This document shows, one piece after another, positions 20,354-31,619 of a stretch of 64,000 nt of DNA. The notes beneath the pieces were generated by a model. The model was given only the letters and a program-made list of their open reading frames with translations. It was not told where the DNA came from and did not search any database. Made by a program: the position numbers and the translations under genes. Positions within the stretch are counted from its first letter, which is position 1; each line of letters begins with the position of its first letter. Source of the DNA: Oikopleura dioica (lineage: Eukaryota; Chordata; Appendicularia; Copelata; Oikopleuridae); assembly GCA_907165135.1 (NCBI GenBank), contig OU015567.1:10483001-10547000 (forward strand), written 5' to 3'.

Positions 20354-22460
20354 ATGTCGCTGACAATCGTGCCCGGGCTCCCTAACGGGACGCTGATTTG
20401 CTGCAAACAATACAAAGGAAAGACGTTCTACGGCACTAGTCTCGGAGATTTGCTTTTTGTCGAAGAGGATGGCCTGGGCGAATGTCTTGCTAGCGGGGCG
20501 CCTTCCACAAAACGCCTCAAATTTAATTCGCCAATTTTGAAAATAGATGCTTCCCAAGCTGGACTTGAGACAAACCTATTGCTTTCAACGAAGAACGGGC
20601 TTTATTTAACCCAGTTGCCGGAGCTTGGGTCGTTGCTTCGGTTAGTTTGCATTTTTGAATTTTAAAATTGAAAACGATCAATTCTCATCTATTTTCAGAG
20701 CTCCGAAAACGACTCCGCTAAAAACTGTTGCCGATTGTATTTCGATTCAGAAGAGTTGCTTTACCTGGTGCTCGGCGCAGGTGATTTACTATGGAGAATT
20801 GACTTCCGCTGGATTTCGGAGTCGAAAACTTTCCCATGTCAAATCTCATGTTGTTCAATTGGAGATGAACCTGTCTTATGATATTCTTATCTGTACAAAT
20901 GGTAAGTAATTAAGAAGCAACTGTTAGTAAAGTTGAATTGAGAATCTATTCTCCTCTCAAAAAGAAATGAGCCTGTTGAAATCATCGCCGAAGTGCCTCA
21001 ATTCTCCGCCACAATCACCGGAGCCTGTTTCGATCGCAGCGCTAATGTCATTTTCACCGACACAAGCGGTTGTATCAGAATGATAAACCAAGAAGGCGAC
21101 GCACTCTGGGAAACAACAATGGGTTATCAGGTGATTTTACGGTTACCGAACCAGTTGCGACCGGACTCCGGAGTATATCGATTTATATAAAAGCAGTCTG
21201 AGATGCGAGAATTTTGAATATTTATTATGTTCAACATTAAGCTCTCATTGGTACTATTCTCGATCATCAATCACTGATAATCGGTCTAAAATATGAGTGT
21301 TTTAGTCTGGATTTCGACCAGGCAATCTCCTCTATCTTTCTACACGTATTCTATCCCACACGAAATCATCCCTTTGCGCTGTAAACATTCTTGAATCAGA
21401 CCATTCACCAGTACTCTACAGTATCTCAGGGTCAGTCCAGAACGTGAGCGGCTACGGTGGCTCCGAATTTATCGTTATTTCTGGTGGAAAGGCGATGAAA
21501 TCAATCGCCGCTCGGAAATCTGTCCATCGACCGGAACCCAAGCCCAGAATCGAAGAATCAGAAACGGTCGATTTGGATAAAGCTTTCAGTGCTGCGCGCG
21601 GCTTTTTCTCGCAGATCAAGAGACAGGTTTCCAAATCGAAACAGCCTGTGTTCAATAAAGTCAAGGTAAAAGGATCATTCCAGATTTCTGACTCAGATCA
21701 GTTGCTCTTTGAACTTTCTTCTGTAAACTTTGCGACGTCATTTTTTATTAATTTCGAAGTTAACGAGCAGCGGAAGCTACTGGTTGCAATCCTCTAAAGA
21801 ATTTCCTTGTAGCAAGTGACAGAGAGCTTATCGCGCGAGATACGACGAGAGATTTTCGACGATGAGATTTTCATCAATGAGAGCACCGAAAAAGACGAGA
21901 AAGCGGGGCAAATCAATGAGGGCGAAAAAGAGCGTTCAAAGTTGAACACTCCCAGTCCCACCCCGCTAGACACAGACACACTTATCATCGAACGTAAAAT
22001 AAAACCGCAAATCAAGAAGAAAAAGAAAGAGAAAAACGATATTCCCTGCATTCCTCCGCACGAGAGCCCTGTTTCCCAAGACGCAGAGAAACAATTACCG
22101 ATTATTGGAAAATCGACGACAGATATTAACCAGAGAGAAATAAACGCACAAGAGATTGCCGAAGCAATAAACAAAGCCTGTTTTAAGGTTGACGAAGAAA
22201 ACTCAACAGAAAGTTCCACTTCAAGCCAATGTGAGTAAAGTTAATCAAAAACAGTTCGTTATCCTAAAAATACCTGTTCAGCACAATTCACGATCCCAAT
22301 TATAACTTCCGCACTTTCAACTTCCTCACTGTCTACTCCCAAGTCTTCCTCACCTTCCAACTCTTGGATCATCATCGACGACGAGCAACCTGCAGCGGCC
22401 GAATCCTCCTCACCTTCCGATTACGATGAAGTCATCAATTCGTGCTACGACGAAATCTAA
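20354..22460 (+). CDS. WD-repeat-like protein resembling HPS5/TECPR2 propellers, 544 aa, copy A
   Basis: Six exons (20354-20640, 20699-20901, 20943-21130, 21306-21665, 21813-22230, 22282-22460) close to 544 residues. The first 300 residues look like a beta-propeller: VVQLEMNLSYDILICTNG, then ITGACFDRSANVIFTDTSG, then GCIRMINQEGDALWE, similar in layout to the N-terminal WD region of HPS5 (BLOC-2) and TECPR2. The C-terminal half is a disordered, Lys/Glu/Ser-rich tail ending SWIIIDDE ... NSCYDEI. The homology call is weak; the gene model is good. The ATG is only 74 bp after the stop of the preceding gene, suggesting an operon. Copy B (57082-59201) lacks one A near 57697, shifting exon 3. Confidence 0.6.
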
Positions 22461-23288
22461 CCCATATTCATAAATAATTACCAGAGAGTCTTTCACATAT
22501 CTCACCATAATGCTCTTACATTATTATTGATATTACAAATATGGTACAACCAATTCATTTCAAATTCAAATTCATGTAAAATTACTAGAGCGCAAAAGAC
22601 TGAATTCTTTAGAAGGTGATTTTGTTGGCTGATCGTACCTGTATGCAGAGAACCTTGTCAATTCCCGGTCTAACGATCGCCAACAAAGTCAGGTATTTAA
22701 TATTATACTTTTCAGTGACTAAAAAGCGGAGAAATTCAGCTCACTCGGCTGGCTTATTATGCACAAGCTGCCAGTTGCAGTCCATTTGGATCCTCGCTAC
22801 GTGGGAATCAGCTTCCGCCTCGGAGGCAGAGAAACCTTCTGAATCGCAGACGTCAGGAGAATTTCCCGACTACTCTTTCCTAGGCTAGGAAAGCTCCTTG
22901 CTCACCACTGTCTCTAGAATATTAAAAATTATCGCAGCAAATACGGCGTCCGTCTGTAGCCGAGTTCAGTTGGACGTAACTCGCCATGGATTACTCTTTT
23001 GGGGAAAGCACTCCCTTCAGGTAACTGCTAGAGCGTTAAACTGTCTAAAACATTACTTTATCCAAGACGTTATTCTACCATATCGAGATCCTTGCTTTTT
23101 CGGAATATATGGCGTAAGTTCAATCTGTGGTATTAGAGCTAACCCTTTCTGAGAGCACTTCGTTATACAGTTAGCACTAAAATAATTAAAAATTAATAAA
23201 TTTAAATTCAATCAAAGATGAAACCTCCCAAAAAAGTTGCATCATTGAATCATCATTAGATAGACTCCTTTCCGAAAGTTCTTTAAAA
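22461..23288. other. Region upstream of TRPM with a doubtful short gene
   Basis: Apart from the doubtful gene at 22643-23153, this holds AT-rich spacer and the presumed TRPM promoter. Block B matches closely but has a 10-bp deletion near 59276. Confidence 0.4.
22643..23153 (+). CDS. Doubtful short spliced gene, possibly a PTB-domain fragment
   Basis: From ATG 22643 a first exon (MQRTLSIPGLTIANKV) can be joined across an intron ending at CAG near 22737 to a frame with PVAVHLDPRYVGISFRLGG. Further right, the segments LDVTRHGLLFWGKHSLQ (ending near 23019) and TLFYHIEILAFSEYMA (ending near 23112) can be joined over a 45-bp GT-AG intron and resemble strands of a phosphotyrosine-binding domain. 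A stop follows soon after and the middle cannot be joined with confidence, so it is either a degenerate gene fragment or a gene whose structure I have not solved. Both blocks retain it almost unchanged. Confidence 0.3.
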
Positions 23289-26200
23289 ATGATTGAACTT
23301 GTCTGGAAACCCACTAATATCTCTTCGTCCGTCTGTCTATCAGACATTTAGCTTACATTTTAAATTCTTCCTTTACGTCAATAACCTCACAGTTTCTCTC
23401 CCAGGAGTAATCGGCGGCACAATCGAAATCGCTCTCACCGCGCTCCCGCAGCGAGTGACTGGGTCTATAACGTTTTCAAGCAGAGAGAGTGTGTTAAATT
23501 TGTTCCCTCACCTTCCGGAGACATCCATCGTTGTAGTTGCGGTCGCGCGCATAAATATCATATACAGGTAACTAAAATGACACTGTTAGTACCAATATTT
23601 ACAAAGATTTGCAGGGAGATCAATCTGCTTTTGTGTCGCTCCACTGGAAATCAGAGGAGCAAGCCGAGTGGAGTGTACGGATGAATACGAAAGAATTCCG
23701 AACAAATGCCGTTGGCACTCTGGAATTCCAAGGAACAGGAGAAGGAGACAAGGCGCAATTTATAAGACTGTCGGATAGCACTAGCGGAGCGAATGTTCAT
23801 CGTTTGTTAACAAAAGAGTGGCAAATGGAGCTGCCAAAACTCGTCATCACTGTTCATGGCTCTGAAAAGCGGTTGGATCTGACAGCAGGCCAGCGGCAGC
23901 TATTGATATCTGGGTTGATCAAGGCGACGCGAACGACAGACGCTTGGATCATGTCGATTGGGCTGTCAAGCGAAGGTGGAATCGGCGAACTTGTAGGTCA
24001 AGCGCTGACCGAGCATCAACTCTACGCTCGTGGTCGAGTTTCGGCCATTGGAGTAATGCCATGGGGAGTAGTAGACAATCGCGACGATTTACAAAACGAC
24101 GATAAACTCAAGACCGGGGCGGTCCCTTATCAAACCATGGCCGACCCGCTTTCTAAGGGAGCAGTTCTCAACGCCGCGCACACTCACTTTCTCATGGTTG
24201 ATAATGGCTCAGTGGGAAAATGGAGGACGGAGATACGCTTTCGCCGAGCGATCGAAAAAGAGCTTGTGAAGAAACATAACGTCCCGATGGTTTGTTTGAT
24301 CATTGAGGGCGACCGGACAACTTTAGAAACAGTATTGAAGAAAGTGATGGAAGGAATTCCAGTCGTAGTATGTGTTCCCGCACAGAAGAATGAATCTATA
24401 CGCAACGCTGCTGATCTGATTGCGTATGCGTATCACTTGTCAGATAGCAAGGGCGATATATCAAAGGAGAATCGCGCTCAAATGGAAGAACTTCTCACTT
24501 CGCACAAGAATGCGGATCAGTTCAACAGGGGAACGATTTTGAATTTGACTAGGATGATGTCTTTCAAGCGCCTCATCAAAATTTTTTGGATGGATTTGCA
24601 TGGAACTGACAACGTAGCGACCCGAAACTTGGACTACGCGATTCTCACATCGTTATTTTCAACTAGCGCAGAGAAAAAGAAGACGGACCCCGATAACTGG
24701 CTGAAAATGGCTATGTCTTGGGATCGACCTGACATAGCGCGAAGTCATGTCTTCGCATTTCCGTACGCGAAAAATTTCCCAGTTGGCTCACTGAGAAAGC
24801 GGCTGGAGGAAGCACTTGTTAATGATAAAGTGGAATTTGTGAAGCTTTTCATGGACCATGGTGTGTCTATGCACAAGTTTCTCACAATAAAGCGTCTAGA
24901 GGATCTTTACAATGCGGATAAACCTGATTACCTTCCACAGCATTTGAAATATTTACTTGACGATGTTTCGCGAGAGAAGAGAGTGCCAAAGGGCGCAAGA
25001 AGAATTAATCTCATTCAAATCGGTCTGGTCATTGAAGGGCTTATGGGCGGAACATACCGGTCAAACTACACACGAAAGAAGTTCCATTTATATTACAAGC
25101 AAACAGAGTCTCAGACTTCTAACAATGAAAACTTCAAGAACCCTTTTCATGAGCTTCTCATCTGGGCAGTGCTTATGAAGCGACAAGAAATGGCAATCTT
25201 CATGTGGCAAAAGGGCGAAGAAGCCATGGCCAAAGCTCTCATAGCTATGAAACTATACAGACGGATGGCACAAGAAGCTGACGACGATGATCTGAATCAA
25301 GAAGAAATTGAAACAATGAGACTATACTCGGATCAGTTCAAACAAAAGGCCCTTGACATTCTTAAACTTGGGTACAAAGACAGCGACAAGATGTGTTATC
25401 AACTTCTGACATACGAGTTAAAATCCTGGTCTCGTCACACTTGCCTTTCTTTAGCAGTTCTCGCGCAGCATCGCGACCTGATTGCGCATCCTTGTGTACA
25501 GAACATCATCACTGATTTATGGATGGGAGCGCTGGATATAAGAAGAAATTCCAATATAAAGGTTCCAATATCTCTGGTTACCCTATGGCCGCTCTTCACA
25601 ACCATTCTTCATCCATTTCCTTCATTTCGTAATGTCATACAATTCATCAAGTTCAAAACGTCCGAGCAGCTGAGAGAAATCCCAAAGACTCTTCAGGAAT
25701 ATCTAGACGAGTGCGAAGATGATCATGGCTTTTCAACCAGACACAATGAAACCTCGACCACGTCATCCACTTCGTCCACATCTAGGTACCATTTCATATA
25801 GCCAAATATTCTTAAATTGTTTCAATAGTTCAGATGAAGAAAAGCGATTCGGCTCACGTAACATCGCTTCAGAAGAAAAAAGCTCTTTGGTGACGAGTGC
25901 TGGTGCCAGACGTGACCAATTTAGCCGAGGGTGTATTCGAGGATCAAATGGTACTCAATCGACAAAAGACGCAGATCAAAAGGTTCATTTTCTTTTGGAG
26001 CCGTCGGCTACGCAAGAGCATCCTCCTGAGCCAATCTTCACGTCAAAAATGGTCCTGACGCCAGAAACGCCAGGATCAAACGATCTTGGACTCACGCGAA
26101 AGATCTACGAGTACTTCAACGCACCAATAACGAAATATTGGTTCAATATTATTATGTACGTTGTGTTCATTCTTTCGATCAGTTATACAGTTCTGGTCAG

Positions 26201-28446
26201 AATGTGCCCATGGACTATTCCTGATGTTGAATGGTTTGTGGTATCTTATGTTGTCACTTTTGCAATTGAAAACATCCGTTCAATATCAATTTCGACTTCG
26301 CGTGGAGTTTGGTCAAAATTTCGGCACTGGCATTCAAAATTTTGGAATTTACTTGAAACCTTCGCAATAATCACTTTTCTATTTGGCTTTGGACTTCGTC
26401 TACAAGTGTTTACGGATAAAGAAACGCTTGGCGGAAATGAAACATCCTGTGGAGAATTCTACGAGCGGGCGGTTAGCAAGAACTCATCTGATGAACTTCG
26501 CAAAGCATACGAAGAACTTGCATATGGCCGCGTTCTCTGTGTCACATCAGTTGTTCTTTGGTGGATTCGCATTCTCAAATTCTTATCAGTTCATAAAACT
26601 ATTGGTCCTTACATTACCATGGCTGGAAAGATGCTCATTGACATGAGCTCTTTTATAACAATCCTTGCAGTCGTTTTGATCTCTTTTGGACTTTCAAGAC
26701 AATCGATTATTCACGACAGAAGTGAATCGCTAACCTGGCAAACTATTTGGGGAGTTTTTCACAAGCCATATTTTATGTTGTATGGCGAGGTTTATGCCCC
26801 CGAAATCGATCCTTACTATGACGATTCCGGCGATCTCATCCCAGGTGTAAACCCAGGTGCTTGGGTTGTTCCTGTTTTCAATACACTGTATCTCCTCGTT
26901 GCGAATATCTTGCTGATAAATCTACTCATCGCTGTATTCAACAACACTTTCGCACGTGTAAAAGTGGAATCGCATCAAATATGGGCCTGCCAGCGATACG
27001 AAGTCATCATGCAGTACGAGGCGCATCCAATTTTCCCACCACCCTTTATTTTCATAAGCCATTTGAAAATGCTCATCGACAAGATATTTTGCTCAAAAAC
27101 AAAAGGAAAATTCGAAGCTGATCGAGGGCTCAAACTCTTTCTGGCAGATTTTGAAGAAGAAAATCTTCATGATTGGGAAGAAGAGCTTATCGATGACTAC
27201 GAACGGATGAAGAGACGTGAGGATAATAAGCGATTCGAGGAACAAGTAAAGACGAACGCGGAGAAGCTTAGAAAAATTTCATCGCATTTGGATGATGTTG
27301 AAATAAGAGACAGCCAACTAAGAGTGACTATAGGACTGGTTTTTAATATGAAAATATTAAATCGAATAATCATTACTTATGGTTCATAAGCATCTTATGT
27401 AAAACCAAGTATAAGAAGAACTTTCTGAAGAAGTTGGCAAAGTCCGTGATCTTGTGCTTGCTTTGTCCAATAATCCTGGGAGTGCGGAGCTCTGCGACGT
27501 ACCTCTGGAATATCCATCAATAAACCTCACCAAAGAAAAAGAATCGCAAGCTACGGGAGTCGCAATAGAAGAGACTCGGAAATGTCTTGTCATTTGGAAG
27601 ATCTACGGTTCCGCGAATCAACACTTCGCGAGTCAGAAAGCATGGAAGATATCATAGAAGATACAGTGCGGCCTGTTACTGATGCTGCTTCCGATACATC
27701 TGACGCTCCTGTTATCAATCGGACCAGAAGTTGTTGTGATCTTCAAGCACTCATGTGGACAAATGATCCTCGACCTCAATCATCTTCGCCAAGTAGAAGA
27801 GGATCCATGCCAGCTCATTCTCTCATGCAAAATAAAAATGGACGAACGTAAATTCCTTTTAAATATTTAAAAATAAATCTTATTATTCAAGTTCGCTGAA
27901 GCCACTCAATCTGTCGCATATCTCACACGCAAAGGATTCGGGAAATATTTCCGAAGACTCTCCCAGAACACCTCCACCATCACTCAACGTTGTTAGTCTG
28001 CATTCCCCAGGGCGCTCATCTCGAAATAGAAACCGGCCGTTCATGATTAATTCTTCGAACTCGTCCGATGACAATCTTGGAGATTACTCCGCCATGTCCT
28101 CAGCCAAATCGATGGCAGATCGTAAGAAATATCGGGCTTGTAAGATAAACTAAAAACTTCTAGCAAATCGGAGTCACTCTCCCGAAATGAAAATGTCTCT
28201 TCTTCGGAAAATCCAGTCCAAAGTTCTCCTGAAAGAAAATGCCGCAGCATCAAGATTGCGTCGTCCTCCAAGGGTACCCAAACTTAGACGAAATCAAAGC
28301 CTCAACTGAATTAATTTGAATTCATCAAAACTTATGCAAAATTCTAGCGGCGACGATTAAAACGACTAAAAACTGTTGATATCAAGGATGAGGAGCGCGC
28401 CCAGGATGGATACCAATCCGAAATCCTCAACGATCTCTATAACTAA
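23289..28446 (+). CDS. TRPM-family cation channel (complete, leaves block A at its 3' end)
   Basis: The N-terminal signature FKQRECVKFVP...CSCGR ends at 23567; a 2171-bp exon (23615-25785) carries the TRPM homology region (LPKLVITVHGSEKRLDL, RVSAIGVMPWGVVDNRDDL). Exon 25829-27333 carries the six-helix channel from about residue 890, the pore sequence PYFMLYGEVYAPEIDPY and the TRP helix ESHQIWACQRYEVIM. Later exons encode a coiled coil (EELSEEVGKVRDLVLAL) and a Ser-rich, basic tail ending at 28446. No alpha-kinase domain is seen, so it is nearer TRPM1/3 than TRPM6/7. The start is placed at 23289, giving a 17-bp first exon joined by a GA-AG intron; another GA-AG intron begins at 27334. One join near 27500-27570 is unresolved. 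The product would be a plasma-membrane cation channel. Confidence 0.9.
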
Positions 28447-28826
28447 CACCAAAACTAGACTTGACAATTTTTTCTTAACTCTACTTATTTAAGTTCATTT
28501 TCCTTACTTTTATATTTGAAAGAGCCAACTTCAAAATCTGTCTTCAATGTTTATTTACTGTACATAAATTTACGCCCTCTTCTCTGTGTACTCGTTATGT
28601 TATGTTTATAGAGAAAACTGATCCAACTTATTAAACAATATATTTATGTTTTGTAGCCTTCAAGTTTTTTAACATTGTGATACTTTACGTTCAACTATTA
28701 GTGACACTATCTTACCTATCTGTAATTTGCAGTTATTCCTGAGTATTCCGCAAAAACTACTAGACCTAATCTTTGAAAAGCAAAAACAAGGTGAATGCAG
28801 AGGCTTTATTACACCTTTTAGGAAAA
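28447..28826. other. Intergenic between TRPM and MAPKAPK5
   Basis: AT-rich, with no gene. An acceptor-like ACACCTTTTAG ends seven bases before the MAPKAPK5 ATG and could be a trans-splice site. Confidence 0.45.
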
Positions 28827-31477
28827 ATGTTTATTTCAAATGAATCGGTTTCGGATGAATACATGGTTGATTGGGGAGAGAGACTTGGTTGTGGAATGAA
28901 CGGGTCTGTCAGGAGTGCGAAGAGTAGATCCACCGGTGATGATTACGCTGTCAAAGTGAGCCTTTTCGAATAGCGGTTTCTGAAAATGATGATTTTTAGG
29001 TGATTCGGGATCGTCCACGAGCTCGGGCAGAAGTAGAAATGCACTCAACAGTAATGGGCCACGAAAACGTCGTTCAGCTTCACGAAGTATTCTGCAATGA
29101 GTTAAAAGTACATTCTCTGCCTTGATTCTGAATAACAATTCACATTAGTTTCCGGGCGAATCTGATGCCACAGCAAAGCTCATTCTTATTATGGAGAAAA
29201 TGAAAGGTGGTGAGCTTTTTCAACGCATTGCTGATCATCATCATTTTACGGAAAGAGAAGCAGTCAAAGCAACAAAACAAATTGTACAAGCTGTCTATCA
29301 TCTTCATGTTGTCCATAATGTCGCGCATCGTGATCTCAAGCCAGAAAACCTTCTCTACGTCGATAAAACCGAAGACGCTGTTTTAAAAGTGTGCGATTTT
29401 GGCTTCGCGAAGATCGACAACAATGACCTCGCTACTCCTCAATTCACCCCTTATTACGCGTCACCGCAAGTTCTCGAAGCCCAGAAACGCTACAAGCAGG
29501 GCTGCCCAATCGGACAAAAAATCTTGGTCTCGGCGATCCGATTCCGATCCGATCCGATCCGAACCTCATCCGATCGGATTTTCCAATTCCGATCGGAAAC
29601 ATGTCCGATCGGAAAATTTTCCGATCGGAAAAATCAAGGAAGATTTTCAATTTTCAAAAAGTGGCAGTTTTTTCAATAGTGTTCATGGCAACAGTAGAAA
29701 CAGGTATTTTTAAACTGCTGCAAAATGGTGGATCAATTTTGACTTCCTATGACGTCATGAATCCGGAATTTCAGACTGGTCGTTGGGGACAAAATAAAAT
29801 TGAAAATGCTTACAGTCTATAGATCTGCAATTTCATCACTTAGGGGTGTTCCTTTCATCAATATCAAACACTCTTGACATGTTTGGCGGAAACACCAGTG
29901 TTGGTGGTGGATTAATGACGTCATCAAGATTTTTTCCTATGATTTTAGTGTATTTTTGAGCAGCTGATCACTCCACCGCCAGTAATGGTGTTGACACCAA
30001 AAGCTTATTTAATACACTACAGACCCTCCCCAACTTGGTGCAAAAGAGAGAATTGAAATATCTCGACTCACACCTCCACCAATTTGGAGCAGAATAAAGA
30101 AAAATTAAGTCTAGAAAAAAAAACCTATGTGAATAAAGTCCCTGGCCTATGGAATTATGTCCCTGGCCTATGTGAATTTAGTCCCTGGCGTCATTTTTGG
30201 TAGCTTTTTAGTGGTTCGATCCGACGGGGATCCGAATTTTCCGATCGGAAATTCCGATCCGATTTTCCCGATCGGACATGAAAAAAATTTCCTCATCCGA
30301 TCCGACCGATTACCGATCCGATTCCGATTGGATCGGATTTCCGATCGGATTCCGATCCGATTGGGCAGCCCTGCTACAAGCGCGACAAAGCCTATACCTA
30401 CTCCAAGTCCTGTGATATCTGGTCCCTGGGTGTTATAATTTATATTATGCTCGGGGGTTATCCACCGTTCTATCCAGCCCAGGCGGCGAGAAAGGGGATC
30501 GATAAAGTCATGAAGAAGAGAATTGCAAATGCAGAGTTTGAATTCCCAGATAGAGAATGGGAGATGGTCTCGGACAATGCGAAAGATCTTATAAAAGGGT
30601 AAATCAATCACTTTATATTTAAAGAAGACGCTTTTTTGGCAAGTTTGATATCAAGCGTAGAATCTTTAGGAATTCCCAATGAAAACACTTCAGGCTTTTG
30701 TCGAAAGCTTATTAAAGAGATTTTTTGGCATCTTTAACTATTCATATTATTATTTAGGCTACTTGTGGTCGATCCAGAGAAGAGGATGAATATTGAAGAA
30801 GTGATGCAACACCCGTGGCTAATTTCCGATGCGCCAGATATTCCCCTCTTCTCACCGCATTTTATCAAATCTAAGGCCTGGTTTCTTTTAATATTTGTTA
30901 TCTTATTCATTTGAAATGACCAAATAAAGATTTTTGAGATTATCATTATTAATTATTAACATAAAAGCTCAACCACTTCTAAGGATGCTCTTGCAACTGC
31001 ACTTGCAGCAGGAAATCGTCGCCTTAGAACTGTGGAACTCGCTCCTGTCGAAACTGCGTACAATCCAATATTAATTCGAGCAAAGCAGCGCCAAAAATCT
31101 ACAACGTTTACACCTGCTGAGTCGATCTACCAAGGGGACGCAGCGAACTTAGAAGCGCCAGTCGATATGTCGTTACAAATTAACATCTTGAGAACAGCAC
31201 TCTGGTACTCTTAGTCAATCTCTTTTCGGTTATTAGAGGCTAATAACTACCTTAGAAATACAGCAAGTTCTCTCTCTAAAACAACTACTTCAGCCACTTG
31301 CTAAACCTCCTGCACATGAAGAGCGAAGATCGCATCCGCTCATCAGACTGGGAGGCCTGGGAAAACCTCGTTCGAGTCACTCCCGCTCTCAGTCACTATG
31401 CTCGCTACGATAGCAAACACATTACGAATCAAATCGCTCTCAGTCTTCAAAAGACCATAGTCGCCATGAAGGAGTAG
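28827..31477 (+). CDS. MAPKAPK5: MAP kinase-activated protein kinase 5 (MK5/PRAK) homolog, catalytic exon interrupted by a MITE
   Basis: Exons 28827-28955, 29000-29107 and 29149 to 30598 (with MITE 29497-30372), then exons to the stop at 31477. The kinase domain shows the Gly loop LGCGMNGSV, AVK lysine, HRDLKPEN catalytic loop, DFGFA, and the MK5-type YYASPQVLEAQKRY activation segment; after the MITE it resumes with YTYSKSCDIWSLGVIIYIML. The C-terminus (AYNPILIRAKQ, then a WKYS-containing helix) matches the MK5 regulatory tail that binds ERK3/ERK4 and p38. The MITE adds stops within the kinase domain at residue about 193, so this allele is null unless the element is removed by splicing. Introns near 31200 and 31282 (27 bp) are tentative. 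Confidence 0.88.
29497..30372. mobile_element. hAT-like MITE 4 (876 bp) in the MAPKAPK5 kinase exon
   Basis: Ends are CAGGGCTGCCCAATCGGA and its inverse TCCGATTGGGCAGCCCT. The target GCTACAAG is duplicated (29489-29496 and 30373-30380); one flanking C/G makes the exact boundary ambiguous by one base. The first and last 150 bp are dense in GATCCGATTCCGATCGGA-type palindromic words. The centre is AT-rich and contains three copies of a GTCCCTGGCCTATG-like word near 30140-30190. No coding capacity. Confidence 0.92.
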
Positions 31478-31619
31478 TCGAACTCTTTTTCACCATTTGT
31501 GAATCGCAAATTTTACGTTTGAAAATTCACTCTGTCTTTTCTTTCTTCCAGCAATCATTCCTTTTTCTTCAATAAATTTCTTATCCCTTACCATTCTTTT
31601 CATATCTTCTTCTACTAGA

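Larger units (their letters stand above)
194..27270. repeat. Block A of a ~27-kb direct duplication
   Basis: The sequence from 194 to 27270 recurs in the same order and orientation at 38513-64000. Most coding exons are about 99% identical by eye; short indels are scattered through introns and intergenic DNA. Block A carries three MITE insertions that block B lacks (4275, 4980, 11936) and a 38-bp tandem duplication near 744. The right limit is unknown because block B is cut by the window end. It may be a true segmental duplication or two haplotypes placed in one scaffold. Confidence 0.95.

Noticed and set aside
20699-20885. Alternative frame in exon 2 of the WD-like gene (YFDSEELLYLVLGAGDLLW)
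   Set aside because: It looks protein-like but has a TGA in both copies, and substitutions between blocks change residues in this frame but are mostly silent in the chosen one; phase to exons 1 and 3 also favours the chosen frame.
29497-30372. Palindromic CCGATCGG arrays considered as a regulatory or CRISPR-like repeat
   Set aside because: They are the subterminal regions of a MITE with TIRs and a target duplication; there are no regular spacers.
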